Of a stretch of DNA of 7,631 bases, positions 1 to 6,224 are shown in pieces (position 1 is the first letter of the stretch; every line of letters starts with the position of its first letter). Made by a program: the position numbers and the translations under genes. Source of the DNA: Planctomycetales bacterium (GTDB taxonomy: Bacteria > Planctomycetota > Planctomycetia > Planctomycetales > Planctomycetaceae); NCBI GenBank assembly GCA_020050375.1, contig JAGVKR010000389.1:1-7631 (forward strand), in the 5' to 3' direction. The notes below the pieces were generated by a model. The model worked only from the letters and a program-made list of their open reading frames with translations, did no database searches and was not told where the DNA came from.

Positions 1-35
1 ACCCGCCATTCCCGGAAGTAATTGACTTACGATTT

Positions 36-1277
36 CTAAGCGCGATGGCCGGCAAGCTCGTCGAGCGGCCCGACCGACGATGTCGTTGTCTGGCGCAGCG
101 GGTAGATTTCGAGCAGCTTGCGGATGTCATCGACCGAGATGCTGCGGAGCGTCGCCAGGTCGTCGGCGACTGTGCGATACTCGCTGCGGTAGAGCCAGTT
201 GTGCCCCAGCGAGGCGAGCCGACCCATCGGACGTTCACTGCGGAGCACGATTCGTGAAGCAATTTTGTTCCTTGCCTGGGCCAGCTCGACTTCGGTGATC
301 CCGCTGGCATTGATGCCGTCGTAGATCTTTCGCACGCGCTCGAGATTGCGTTCGGCCTGGTCGGGCTCGCAACTGAAGTAAGTCATGTACGACCCGCTGC
401 CGTCGAATTCATTGTAGCCCATCTCGGCGGTTTCGGCGTAACCGGGGTCGACCAGCTCCCAGAACAATCGGCTCCCCGTATCGTCGCCGACGATGACCGC
501 AAGAATATCGGCAGCGAAGCGCCAAGGACTGTCGGCCGGCGGGGCTGGTGACATCTGCATGATATGCTGTTGCAGGCTGCCGACTTTTTTTGCCAGCATC
601 ATACCCCCCGCGGGTTTAGCTTCGGGCTTGGCGCGGGGCGGAGCGCCGGTCGGCCATGCGGCACATTGACGCTCGACCAGTCGCTCGAACTCCGTCCAGT
701 CGAACTGACCGGCGATCGCCAGCAAAATGTTGCCTGCCGCGTACCGCGATTGATGATAGGCGCGCATTTGATCGGCTTTGAGCGCCGTGATGCTTTCAGT
801 CGTCCCCAGCACGCTCCGACCCAGCGGGTGCCCGGCGAAATGCGTCTGCATCAATCGCTCGTAGGCGGTGTACGTCGGCTGATCGTCGTACATCCCGATC
901 TCTTCGAGAATGACCTTTTTCTCCATGTCGAAGTCCTCCTGCCGCAGGGCCGGGCGGATGATGTCGGCGAGGAGATCGAACGTCTGCGGCAGGTATTCGG
1001 GAAGTATCGCGCCGTAGAACAGCGTGACTTCTTCGCTGGTCGAGGCGTTGTACTTGGCGCCGACTTCGTCGAAGACGCGATTGACGTCGTCGGCCGAGTG
1101 CCGCGCCGTCCCTTTGAAGGCCATGTGCTCGAGGAAGTGGCTGACGCCCGATATCTCGTCGGTTTCGTCGCGGGCTCCGGTTCGCACGAAAAAACCCAGC
1201 GCGACGCTGTACACGCCCGGGCAGCGCTCGGCGACGATCTGCAGGCCGTTGGCCAGCCGGGTCTCATGAAACTCCAA
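36..1277 (-). CDS. M16 family zinc peptidase, catalytic subunit
   Basis: This is a predicted zinc metallopeptidase of the M16 (pitrilysin / mitochondrial processing peptidase) family, 413 aa from the chosen start. The inverted zinc motif HFLEH (H47, E50, H51) is followed 75 residues later by a Glu (E126, in the [10 protein letters not shown] segment). This matches the family spacing HxxEH-x(74-76)-E, so the zinc site is complete. The C-terminal half carries the GSRLF segment with R270 of the substrate-binding Arg/Tyr pair. The position expected to hold the Tyr seems to be a Glu (E282, in PGYAET), so the pair is incomplete. I see no signal peptide. The start is TTG at 1277-1275, because a perfect GGAGG lies 6 nt upstream (1284-1288) and there is no ATG before the zinc motif; a longer form could use TTG at 1304. 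The gene overlaps the 3' end of the upstream M16 gene by 14 nt, which suggests translational coupling and a heterodimer. It probably digests peptides. The substrate and cellular location cannot be read from the sequence. Confidence 0.93.
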   Translation of the reverse strand: MEFHETRLANGLQIVAERCPGVYSVALGFFVRTGARDETDEISGVSHFLEHMAFKGTARHSADDVNRVFDEVGAKYNASTSEEVTLFYGAILPEYLPQTFDLLADIIRPALRQEDFDMEKKVILEEIGMYDDQPTYTAYERLMQTHFAGHPLGRSVLGTTESITALKADQMRAYHQSRYAAGNILLAIAGQFDWTEFERLVERQCAAWPTGAPPRAKPEAKPAGGMMLAKKVGSLQQHIMQMSPAPPADSPWRFAADILAVIVGDDTGSRLFWELVDPGYAETAEMGYNEFDGSGSYMTYFSCEPDQAERNLERVRKIYDGINASGITEVELAQARNKIASRIVLRSERPMGRLASLGHNWLYRSEYRTVADDLATLRSISVDDIRKLLEIYPLRQTTTSSVGPLDELAGHRA

Positions 1278-2511
1278 GATGAACCTCCAGCGGTTGTTGG
1301 CCAAGCGTCAGGATCGTGAAATCTCTGGCCGGGTGCGAGTGGATGTGATCGATAAGCATCGGCACGGTGAGCTCTTCGATCCGGCTGCGAACTTCGGCGA
1401 GCGTCGTCACGCGCCCCAGATGATACCAGTCACGGGCGATCGACGAGGCTCGCGACGAGCTCGACTCCTGTTGCATGATGAGCGAGCTTTTTGCGCGGGC
1501 TTTGCAGCGCTCGAGCTCGTCGACTTCGATTCCCGCTTCCAGACGCACCAGCTCCTGCAGTGTGACGTCGAGTGTTTCCTGAGCTCGCTCGACAGTCGTC
1601 CCGGCGTAGCACAGAACGCGCCCCTGATCGCGGAGGCTGTTGAGCGAGGCGAAGACCGAGTAGCACAAGCCGCGTTTTTCGCGAACTTCGGTGAACAACC
1701 GCGAGCTCATCCCCCCCGAGAGCACACTGACGGCCGCCCACGCGGCGTAGTATCCCGGATCGTTGTAGGGAACGCTGTCGTATGCGATGCCGATCTGCGT
1801 TTGCGTCGACTCGTGCGGGATATGATCACGTGCGGCGCCGCGCGGTCCGGTGGTGTAGGTCGCGGCGGGTTTGGTTTTCCAGCCCGCAAACAGCTCTTCG
1901 ACAAGTGAAATCGTCGCTGCGACATCGACCTTGCCGGCAATCCCCAGAATCGCATCGCGGGGGCTCGCACAGCGTTCGTACAAATTGCGAACGTCGGTCT
2001 CCGTCAACGAGCGAACCCCTTCCAGCGTCCCTTCGCTGGGGGTCCCCCACGGGGCCTCGTAGCAACGCCTTCGCAGTTCGACCAGCACCTTTTGCCGCGG
2101 CTCGTCTTCGATGGCTCGCAACGACTGCTCGACCCCGACCCGAGCGGCGGCAAATTGATCGTCGGGAAGGTGCGGGCGCTGGACGACGTCGGCGTAAATC
2201 CTGAGCGCCGCCGGCAGGCTGTCGGCGACCGTGGCGCCGGTGAAGCTGAGATGGCTGTTTCCAACTCCTTCGTTTCGCTGCAGGCCGAGATTGTCGAGCT
2301 CATTCGTCAACTGCATGCTGTCGCGCGGGCCGGCGCCCCGCATGATCCAATCGGCGAGCACCGACGCGGCGCCTTCCCGGCCGGGTGGGTCATAATTGCT
2401 GCCAGCAGGAATCAACAGCGAAAACGCGGCCGATTGGACGTCAGCCATTGGCTCGATGATCAGCGTCAGCCCGTTTGGGAGGGTCTTATTGTGAATCTGC
2501 TGTTCCGCCAT
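1264..2511 (-). CDS. M16 family peptidase-like protein, non-catalytic subunit
   Basis: This is an M16-fold protein of 415 aa that has lost the metal site. Where the partner has HFLEH, this protein has SVLAD, so the ligands and catalytic base become S50, A53 and D54. The distal Glu is replaced by S130. The C-terminal half instead has an intact Arg/Tyr pair for binding the substrate backbone: R271 in SSRLF and Y284 in RGLCYSVF. This is the pattern of the non-catalytic subunit in bacterial two-subunit M16B peptidases and in mitochondrial processing peptidase. The predicted role is to form the chamber with the downstream catalytic subunit and hold the substrate. I chose ATG 2511 ([15 protein letters not shown]) with a weak GGA 6 nt upstream. 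An in-frame TTG at 2544 would add 11 residues with no family resemblance. I see no signal peptide. The stop codon overlaps the start of the next gene by 14 nt. Confidence 0.92.
   Translation of the reverse strand: MAEQQIHNKTLPNGLTLIIEPMADVQSAAFSLLIPAGSNYDPPGREGAASVLADWIMRGAGPRDSMQLTNELDNLGLQRNEGVGNSHLSFTGATVADSLPAALRIYADVVQRPHLPDDQFAAARVGVEQSLRAIEDEPRQKVLVELRRRCYEAPWGTPSEGTLEGVRSLTETDVRNLYERCASPRDAILGIAGKVDVAATISLVEELFAGWKTKPAATYTTGPRGAARDHIPHESTQTQIGIAYDSVPYNDPGYYAAWAAVSVLSGGMSSRLFTEVREKRGLCYSVFASLNSLRDQGRVLCYAGTTVERAQETLDVTLQELVRLEAGIEVDELERCKARAKSSLIMQQESSSSRASSIARDWYHLGRVTTLAEVRSRIEELTVPMLIDHIHSHPARDFTILTLGQQPLEVHLGVS
1284..1288 (-). promoter_or_regulatory. Shine-Dalgarno site deciding a TTG start
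   Basis: On the minus strand GGAGG is followed by TTCATC and then TTG (1277-1275). The spacing of 6 nt is good, and the resulting N-terminus ([12 protein letters not shown]) fits the usual beginning of M16 proteins. The site lies inside the last codons of the upstream M16 gene, so ribosomes finishing that gene could re-initiate here. Confidence 0.65.
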
Positions 2512-2587
2512 CCGGGTTCCGATTCTAAAGCAATTGAGAAGCAAACCGCCGCCGGTTCGGCCGTCGAGGCGTGAATCGGAGACCCTT

Positions 2588-2616
2588 ATTGTCGCGATTC
2601 ACAGACCAATCCTCAA
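2588..2616 (-). promoter_or_regulatory. possible sigma70-type promoter for the M16 pair
   Basis: On the minus strand TTGAGG (2616-2611) is followed after 17 nt by GACAAT (2593-2588); each box matches the consensus at 4 of 6 positions. It lies in the 246-bp gap (2512-2757) between the acetyltransferase stop and the M16 start and would give a leader of about 70 nt. I found no convincing gene in that gap. It also holds a short GC hairpin without a T-tract (2732-2747) and a TAGAAT box just upstream of the ATG (2527-2522). The two M16 genes may therefore be transcribed separately from the acetyltransferase, or by read-through from it. Confidence 0.25.
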
Positions 2617-2757
2617 GAGGCTTCAACAAGTTCGCGTCAGCGCGTCAACGCAAGGCCTTAAAGAAGAACACGAGGAACCTCGAACGCAACCGCCGAGATG
2701 GCTTGCAGTTCGGCTTGAGAAGCGCGACTCCCATGCCGGACGGCATGCAGGGCCGCG

Positions 2758-3324
2758 TCACAGAACCGCATACGCGGCCGTCGGACGTTCGACGGCCTTG
2801 TACGTGGTTCGCGTGAGGCGAAAACCGACCGAGCGGTACAGCGCGACGGCGGGGGTGTTGCGGGCGGTCACTTCGAGATAGACGCGCGTCACGCGCGCTT
2901 CGCGAAAGCCGTGCAGCGATCGGACGATCAATGCCCGGCCCAGCCCCAGCCCGCGATACTCGGGAGCGACACCGACGTTTTGGACGGCGCCCCACCCCCC
3001 CATTTGCACAATTCCCTGGATTGTGCCGCAGTCATCACCGGTCTCTTCCGGGCAATTGATCAGCCAGGTGGCTTGCGGAATGAACGAGGCGCGTTGGACG
3101 ATCTCGCTCATCAGATCGAGACAGCCCGATCTGTCCCCCAGGCAGGGGAAGACGTCGGAATCGACTTCGGCCCGAAAACTCTCGAACTTGGCCGCCGCAT
3201 GCCGCTCGAGCAGCGACGGTTGCCACGGGACCAGCTCAAAGCCCCTGGGAAGCATGGGCTCCGGGAGAACGGCCCGCGTCAGGTCGATCTCCATTCGGAA
3301 GCGTTTGTAATAGGTAACGGCCAT
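2758..3324 (-). CDS. GNAT family N-acetyltransferase
   Basis: This is a predicted acetyl-CoA-dependent N-acyltransferase of the GNAT superfamily, 188 aa from the chosen start. Motif A is clear: a beta strand NVGVAPEY leads into RGLGLGRALI (R124-G129 fits Q/R-x-x-G-x-G/A), the pyrophosphate-binding loop for acetyl-CoA. Motif B follows as VYLEVTARN (148-156), then ALYRSVGFR (161-169) with the usual Tyr (Y163) and Gly-Phe. The N-terminal half (about 1-90) is less conserved and probably sets substrate specificity, which cannot be told from sequence. The reading frame stays open to an ATG at 3453. However, a strong promoter at 3398-3425 lies inside that extension, so translation most likely starts at ATG 3324 (MAVTYYKRFRMEIDL). 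A second Met is 10 codons further in. No good Shine-Dalgarno site is visible. The gene is transcribed away from the RidA-like gene and towards the M16 pair, 246 bp downstream. Confidence 0.85.
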   Translation of the reverse strand: MAVTYYKRFRMEIDLTRAVLPEPMLPRGFELVPWQPSLLERHAAAKFESFRAEVDSDVFPCLGDRSGCLDLMSEIVQRASFIPQATWLINCPEETGDDCGTIQGIVQMGGWGAVQNVGVAPEYRGLGLGRALIVRSLHGFREARVTRVYLEVTARNTPAVALYRSVGFRLTRTTYKAVERPTAAYAVL

Positions 3325-3397
3325 ACGACTTGCCGAACAGTATGGACAATCTTCGGATGGTGCGAAATACACGAAGCCCCGCGAAAGACCACCCCGG

Positions 3398-3425
3398 ATT
3401 CTACCACTCCGAGGGGTTGTGTCAA
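3398..3425 (-). promoter_or_regulatory. sigma70-type promoter of the acetyltransferase
   Basis: On the minus strand a perfect TTGACA (3425-3420) is followed after 16 nt by TAGAAT (3403-3398), which matches TATAAT at 5 of 6 positions. The expected transcription start is near 3391, giving a leader of about 67 nt to ATG 3324. This argues against the upstream ATG at 3453 as the start of translation. Confidence 0.6.
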
Positions 3426-3545
3426 CGAAATGCAAGGTGTTGGTGCAGTGCAATCATTATCGACTCTGTGGCTTATAGCGCCCGTGCCCAACCTGCGATG
3501 CCGGAAAAATGGTTGAGAGTGGATTGTCTGCCATTCGTCGTGCGC

Positions 3546-3574
3546 TTGGGGCGCCGAAGCCGTCTCTTTACAAT
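3546..3574 (+). promoter_or_regulatory. sigma70-type promoter of the RidA-like gene
   Basis: TTGGGG (3546-3551) is followed after 17 nt by TACAAT (3569-3574). The -10 matches at 5 of 6 positions and the -35 at 3 of 6. The expected start is near 3581, so the leader is about 37 nt and contains the GAGG ribosome-binding site at 3607-3610, 7 nt before ATG 3618. With the oppositely directed promoter at 3398-3425, this makes 3325-3617 a divergent promoter region. I see no gene in it. Confidence 0.45.
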
Positions 3575-3617
3575 GCCGGTCACCGCCCTGTCTCGTGACA
3601 CTCACTGAGGAATCATT

Positions 3618-4874
3618 ATGTCCCGTCTTTCGTTGTCGCTCCGACTGCTTGGATTCTTTTCGCTGGTGGGGTTGAGTGTTGTCGAGGTCGAATCTGCCGA
3701 CGACTCGCGCCTGCAGTCGGCGCCGCCGCAACATGTCGACGTCGATCCGGCAACGGGCAGCTCGGCGGCCGTCGTGGTGGGGGCGGTGGGGCTGGTGCAT
3801 ACGTCGCAGCTTTTTCCTTTCGACGCGCAAGGTCAGGTGATTGCCGCGGGAAATCCGGCGGAACAATTCGACGGCTTGCTCGGGCGTCTTGAACGACTCA
3901 TCAGCCGGTCGGCGAAGGGGTGGGACAAGGTCGTAAAACTCAACATCTGTGTCGCCGACAACAGTGCTGCCGAATCGGTTCGTTCGGTCCTGGGAAAAAA
4001 GTTTTCCGGTCCCGAGAAGCCGGCCACGAGCTTCGTCGTCGGCAAGCTGGCTCGTCCCGGGGCGTCTGTCGCCGTCGATGCTGTCATCATTGACGAGACC
4101 GGCTCGAACGATGCAGTAAAACGATGGAAGGCGGAGCCGCCGCTTTCCGGGACACTCAATGGCAGCGACGCCGCGCGGCTTCCCCCTGGACGGCGCGTTT
4201 ACATCTCCGGCCAGGCCGAGGCCTCGAAGGATGCAGCCGAGGCGACGCGGCTGACGCTTGAAAGTCTGAAGCGGACGTTGACTCACCTGGATTTGACGCT
4301 GGATCACGTGGTGCAGATCAAGTCGTTCCTCGGACCGATCTCAGCGATCGGCGATGCGGAGCGGGAAATTGTCAAGTTCTTCGGGGCTGCGCCGACTCCG
4401 CCGCTTGTGTTCGTCGAATGGAGCTCATCGCTCCCGATCGAGATCGAACTGATTGCATGGGGCGGGCCGACCCCGAGCAACGTCGAATCAGCCGTCGAGT
4501 ACGTCACCCCTCCCGGAATGACGGCATCGCCGGTGTTCTGTCGCGTGACGCGTGTCAACGCGCCCGAAACGATCTATATCTCGGGTTTGTATGGCACGAC
4601 TCCAATGAATGGCGCCGAGGAGACGCGGGAAATCTTCGGAACGCTGGAAAAGATTCTCGACAAAACCGGCAGCGACTTTCGGCATCTGGCGAAAGCGACC
4701 TATTACGTGTCGACCGAAGAGGCGAGCACGAAGCTCAACGAGATCCGGCCGAGCTACTACGATCCAAAGCGACCGCCAGCCGCTTCGAAAGCAATCGTTG
4801 CCGGCACCGGGAAAGCCGGCCGGACGATCACGCTCGATATGATCGCTGTGCGGAAGAGAATCCCACCGGATTGA
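3618..4874 (+). CDS. exported protein with three tandem RidA/YjgF-like domains
   Basis: The 418-aa protein begins with a Sec-type signal peptide: Arg-containing n-region, hydrophobic LLGFFSLVGLSVV at 10-22, likely cleavage near 26-27 (VES-A). It is therefore probably periplasmic or outside the cytoplasm. Three RidA/YjgF/UK114-like domains follow at about 48-158, 188-283 and 298-412. Each shows the family pattern: a beta strand such as VYISGQA or IYISGLYG, a helix ending in a 'LE.. L' segment, a 'V.....V' strand (VVKLNICVAD, VVQIKSFLG, LAKATYYVS), then a terminal strand. Canonical RidA removes reactive enamines and imines using an Arg in a PPARS-like motif. Here the three equivalents are KPATS (T137), PPLVF (V264) and PPAAS (A389), so none has the Arg. 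One polypeptide with three domains could fold as a pseudo-trimer, like the RidA homotrimer. Imine deaminase activity is unlikely; ligand binding or another hydrolase-like role is possible. The start is supported by GAGG 7 nt upstream. The gene converges on the polymerase gene. Confidence 0.85.
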   Translation: MSRLSLSLRLLGFFSLVGLSVVEVESADDSRLQSAPPQHVDVDPATGSSAAVVVGAVGLVHTSQLFPFDAQGQVIAAGNPAEQFDGLLGRLERLISRSAKGWDKVVKLNICVADNSAAESVRSVLGKKFSGPEKPATSFVVGKLARPGASVAVDAVIIDETGSNDAVKRWKAEPPLSGTLNGSDAARLPPGRRVYISGQAEASKDAAEATRLTLESLKRTLTHLDLTLDHVVQIKSFLGPISAIGDAEREIVKFFGAAPTPPLVFVEWSSSLPIEIELIAWGGPTPSNVESAVEYVTPPGMTASPVFCRVTRVNAPETIYISGLYGTTPMNGAEETREIFGTLEKILDKTGSDFRHLAKATYYVSTEEASTKLNEIRPSYYDPKRPPAASKAIVAGTGKAGRTITLDMIAVRKRIPPD

Positions 4875-4882
4875 GCGGCCGG

Positions 4883-4906
4883 GGCGCTGGAATGGCGTCG
4901 ATTTTT
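4883..4906 (+). terminator. weak intrinsic terminator candidate
   Basis: Nine bases after the RidA-like stop codon, GGCGCT (4883-4888) can pair with GGCGTC (4894-4899), using two G-U pairs and a 5-nt loop. Two bases later there is a run of five T (4902-4906). The stem is short and weak, but position and T-run fit. The convergent genes are only 41 bp apart (4875-4915). Confidence 0.3.
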
Positions 4907-4915
4907 CGGATCGCA

Positions 4916-6121
4916 TCAGTCAGATTCGTCTGGAATCCGGCTGAACGCGATTTTGTTTTCCATGGGGTGGCGATAGTGGTGCACCGGTCCGAAGTAGACG
5001 GTGGATGGTCCCCAGCGGCTGTTGATCTGATCGATCGCCTGTGAGACCCGCTGCAACTTCTCGACTTCGTCAAAGAGGGAGCGCGCGACTTGCGACGTCG
5101 GTGCCAGGCCCGAAACGCACGCGTCCACTTTTTGGATGGGACAACCGCTGGACGCGCGTCGTTGCCACAGCTTGTCGAATTGCTGCAAAAGCGTCGGGGT
5201 GTCGGACACGTACGGCAAGCCGATCTCGTCCGAAAAACAACCGCCACGCACGTCTTTGACGACGATTCGCAGGCGCCGGGCAAAGTACCCGTCGCGCCTC
5301 AGCCGTTGGCCCAGCTTGCAGACCAGCCGCACCAGGACGCCACGGGCCCCTTCCTCGTTGCGGAGACGGGGCTCCAGCACGCTGCCATGGCTCATCGAAC
5401 GCCGGCGTGTCGACAGCTCGGGCTCATCGTGACCGTGAAAGCCGGTCCACCAGTGGGCTCCCGAAACCGATCCCCAAATTCGGACAGCCTGTTCCCGGCT
5501 CACCTCCCACAATTCGCGGACGTTCCGGATCCCATGCCGATCGAGACGGGCGAGCATGCCGCGACTGATCCCGCACAGGCTTTCGAGTGGCAGGTGCTCC
5601 AGGCGATCGGGCAGATCATCGACCGGCAAAAGCGTCAGGCCGTCGGGCTTCTGGAGATCGCTGGCGATCTTAGCCAGGAGACGCGTCGGCGCGATGCCGA
5701 TCGAACACGTCATCCAGGGACCGAAATCGTCAAGCAGTTGCTGCTTGATCCGCCTCGCGAGGTTCCGCGCCTGCTCGGGATGCCGATCTTCTCCCCGCAA
5801 TTGGATGTTCCATTCGTCGATCGAATAAACTCGATGGACTTTGGCGCATTTGTCCACGCTTTCGAGCAGGCGGTGATGGATCTGGACGTAAATCCCGGGG
5901 CGGGCCTGAACGAGCACGATTCCCGGACACAAACGCCGCGCCTCCGGCACTCTTGTGCCAACCTTCACGCCGCGGCGCTTGGCATCGTGGCTGGCGGCGA
6001 TCACGCAGGTGCTGTCCGTCTCGACGGGAATCACGCCCACGGGACGACCGCGCAGCTCCGGTCGGAGGAATTGCTCCACCGACGCGAAGTAGGAGTTCAT
6101 GTCCGTCAACATCCAGTTCAT
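4916..6121 (-). CDS. Y-family (UmuC-like) translesion DNA polymerase
   Basis: This 401-aa protein is a predicted error-prone polymerase that copies past damaged DNA. The palm motifs are intact: D7 in LTDMNSYFASVEQ and D102/E103 in YSIDEW, the three metal-binding acidic residues. F12 fits the steric gate that excludes ribonucleotides. CSIGIAPTRLLAKIASDLQKPDGL (139-162) is the usual Y-family signature. A helix-hairpin-helix thumb segment follows (LCGISRGMLARLDRHGI, 182-198), then a little-finger region to about 340. SLFDE (348-352), in the context QVARSLF, resembles the beta-clamp motif of UmuC (QLNLF), and the C-terminus (INSRWGPSTVYFG) also resembles UmuC. The finger motif SHDAKRRGV has His45 and Lys48 where most relatives have Tyr and Arg. 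No UmuD, ImuA or DnaE2 gene is visible nearby, so it probably acts alone. The start is ATG 6121; GGGGG lies 9 nt upstream. A promoter and large palindrome upstream suggest repressor control, possibly as part of the SOS response. Confidence 0.92.
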   Translation of the reverse strand: MNWMLTDMNSYFASVEQFLRPELRGRPVGVIPVETDSTCVIAASHDAKRRGVKVGTRVPEARRLCPGIVLVQARPGIYVQIHHRLLESVDKCAKVHRVYSIDEWNIQLRGEDRHPEQARNLARRIKQQLLDDFGPWMTCSIGIAPTRLLAKIASDLQKPDGLTLLPVDDLPDRLEHLPLESLCGISRGMLARLDRHGIRNVRELWEVSREQAVRIWGSVSGAHWWTGFHGHDEPELSTRRRSMSHGSVLEPRLRNEEGARGVLVRLVCKLGQRLRRDGYFARRLRIVVKDVRGGCFSDEIGLPYVSDTPTLLQQFDKLWQRRASSGCPIQKVDACVSGLAPTSQVARSLFDEVEKLQRVSQAIDQINSRWGPSTVYFGPVHHYRHPMENKIAFSRIPDESD

Positions 6122-6142
6122 GGCGCTGCGCCCCCTGTAGCG

Positions 6143-6168
6143 GAATAGTATTCATATGTATACTATTC
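6143..6168. promoter_or_regulatory. 26-bp palindrome, candidate repressor operator
   Basis: GAATAGTAT (6143-6151) and its exact reverse complement ATACTATTC (6160-6168) flank a central CATATG (6153-6158), with one T/T mismatch pair at 6152 and 6159. Thus 24 of 26 positions are symmetric. With small indels the symmetry continues outwards to CCCCTG-TAG on the left and CTAC-CAGGGG on the right (6132-6177). The AT-rich core contrasts with the GC-rich surroundings. It overlaps the predicted -10 and start site of the polymerase gene, where a dimeric repressor would block transcription. The repressor is unknown; LexA is an inference from the gene controlled. The sequence does not resemble the Escherichia coli or Gram-positive LexA boxes closely. 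Confidence 0.55.
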
Positions 6169-6193
6169 TACCAGGGGTGTGGCGGCACGACAA
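6165..6193 (-). promoter_or_regulatory. sigma70-type promoter of the Y-family polymerase
   Basis: On the minus strand TTGTCG (6193-6188; 4 of 6 matches) is followed after 17 nt by TAGAAT (6170-6165; 5 of 6). The expected start is near 6158, giving a leader of about 37 nt. Both boxes lie within or beside inverted repeats: the -35 in the dyad at 6187-6204, the -10 and start site in the dyad at 6143-6168. Confidence 0.5.
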
Positions 6194-6204
6194 TACAATG
6201 TCGT
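6187..6204. repeat. short inverted repeat over the polymerase -35
   Basis: ACGACA (6187-6192) and its reverse complement TGTCGT (6199-6204) are separated by 6 nt (ATACAA). The repeat lies 20 bp after the stop of the LRR gene and covers the -35 box of the polymerase promoter. It could be a second protein-binding site or a small stem-loop at the end of the LRR transcript. It has no T-tract, so an intrinsic terminator is unlikely. Confidence 0.3.
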
Positions 6205-6224
6205 TCTCTTCCTGCGGCCGCCTG

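Noticed and set aside
564..1319. 251-codon plus-strand open frame opposite the catalytic M16 gene
   Set aside because: It is the antisense shadow of a strongly supported peptidase gene and has no recognisable domain.
2732..2747. Hairpin CATGCC-GGAC-GGCATG just after the acetyltransferase stop
   Set aside because: Position suits a terminator, but no T-tract follows on the minus strand and the stem is only 6 bp, so I did not call it.
2534..2881. 115-codon plus-strand open frame in and beyond the gap between the M16 pair and the acetyltransferase
   Set aside because: Basic, low-complexity translation with no recognised motif. It overlaps the acetyltransferase 3' end antisense and has no clear ribosome site.
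3325..3453. N-terminal extension of the acetyltransferase to ATG 3453
   Set aside because: The strong TTGACA-N16-TAGAAT promoter lies inside it, so the transcript would begin downstream of that ATG. The extension also shows no GNAT features; its CPYC motif is probably chance.
3330..3608. 92-codon plus-strand open frame in the divergent intergenic region
   Set aside because: It covers both predicted promoters, has no ribosome site and no domain. The region is better explained as regulatory.
3279..4307. 342-codon minus-strand open frame opposite the RidA-like gene
   Set aside because: Arg/His-rich, no family resemblance. It runs through the divergent promoter region and overlaps both real genes.
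5090..6148. 352-codon plus-strand open frame opposite the polymerase gene
   Set aside because: Its translation shows no recognisable domain, while the minus-strand frame has clear polymerase motifs. Long antisense frames are expected in GC-rich codon use.
6132..6177. The large palindrome as an intrinsic terminator of the LRR gene or a miniature transposon end
   Set aside because: No T-run follows the stem on the minus strand, and there are no flanking target-site duplications or second copy in the window. Its overlap with the promoter favours an operator.
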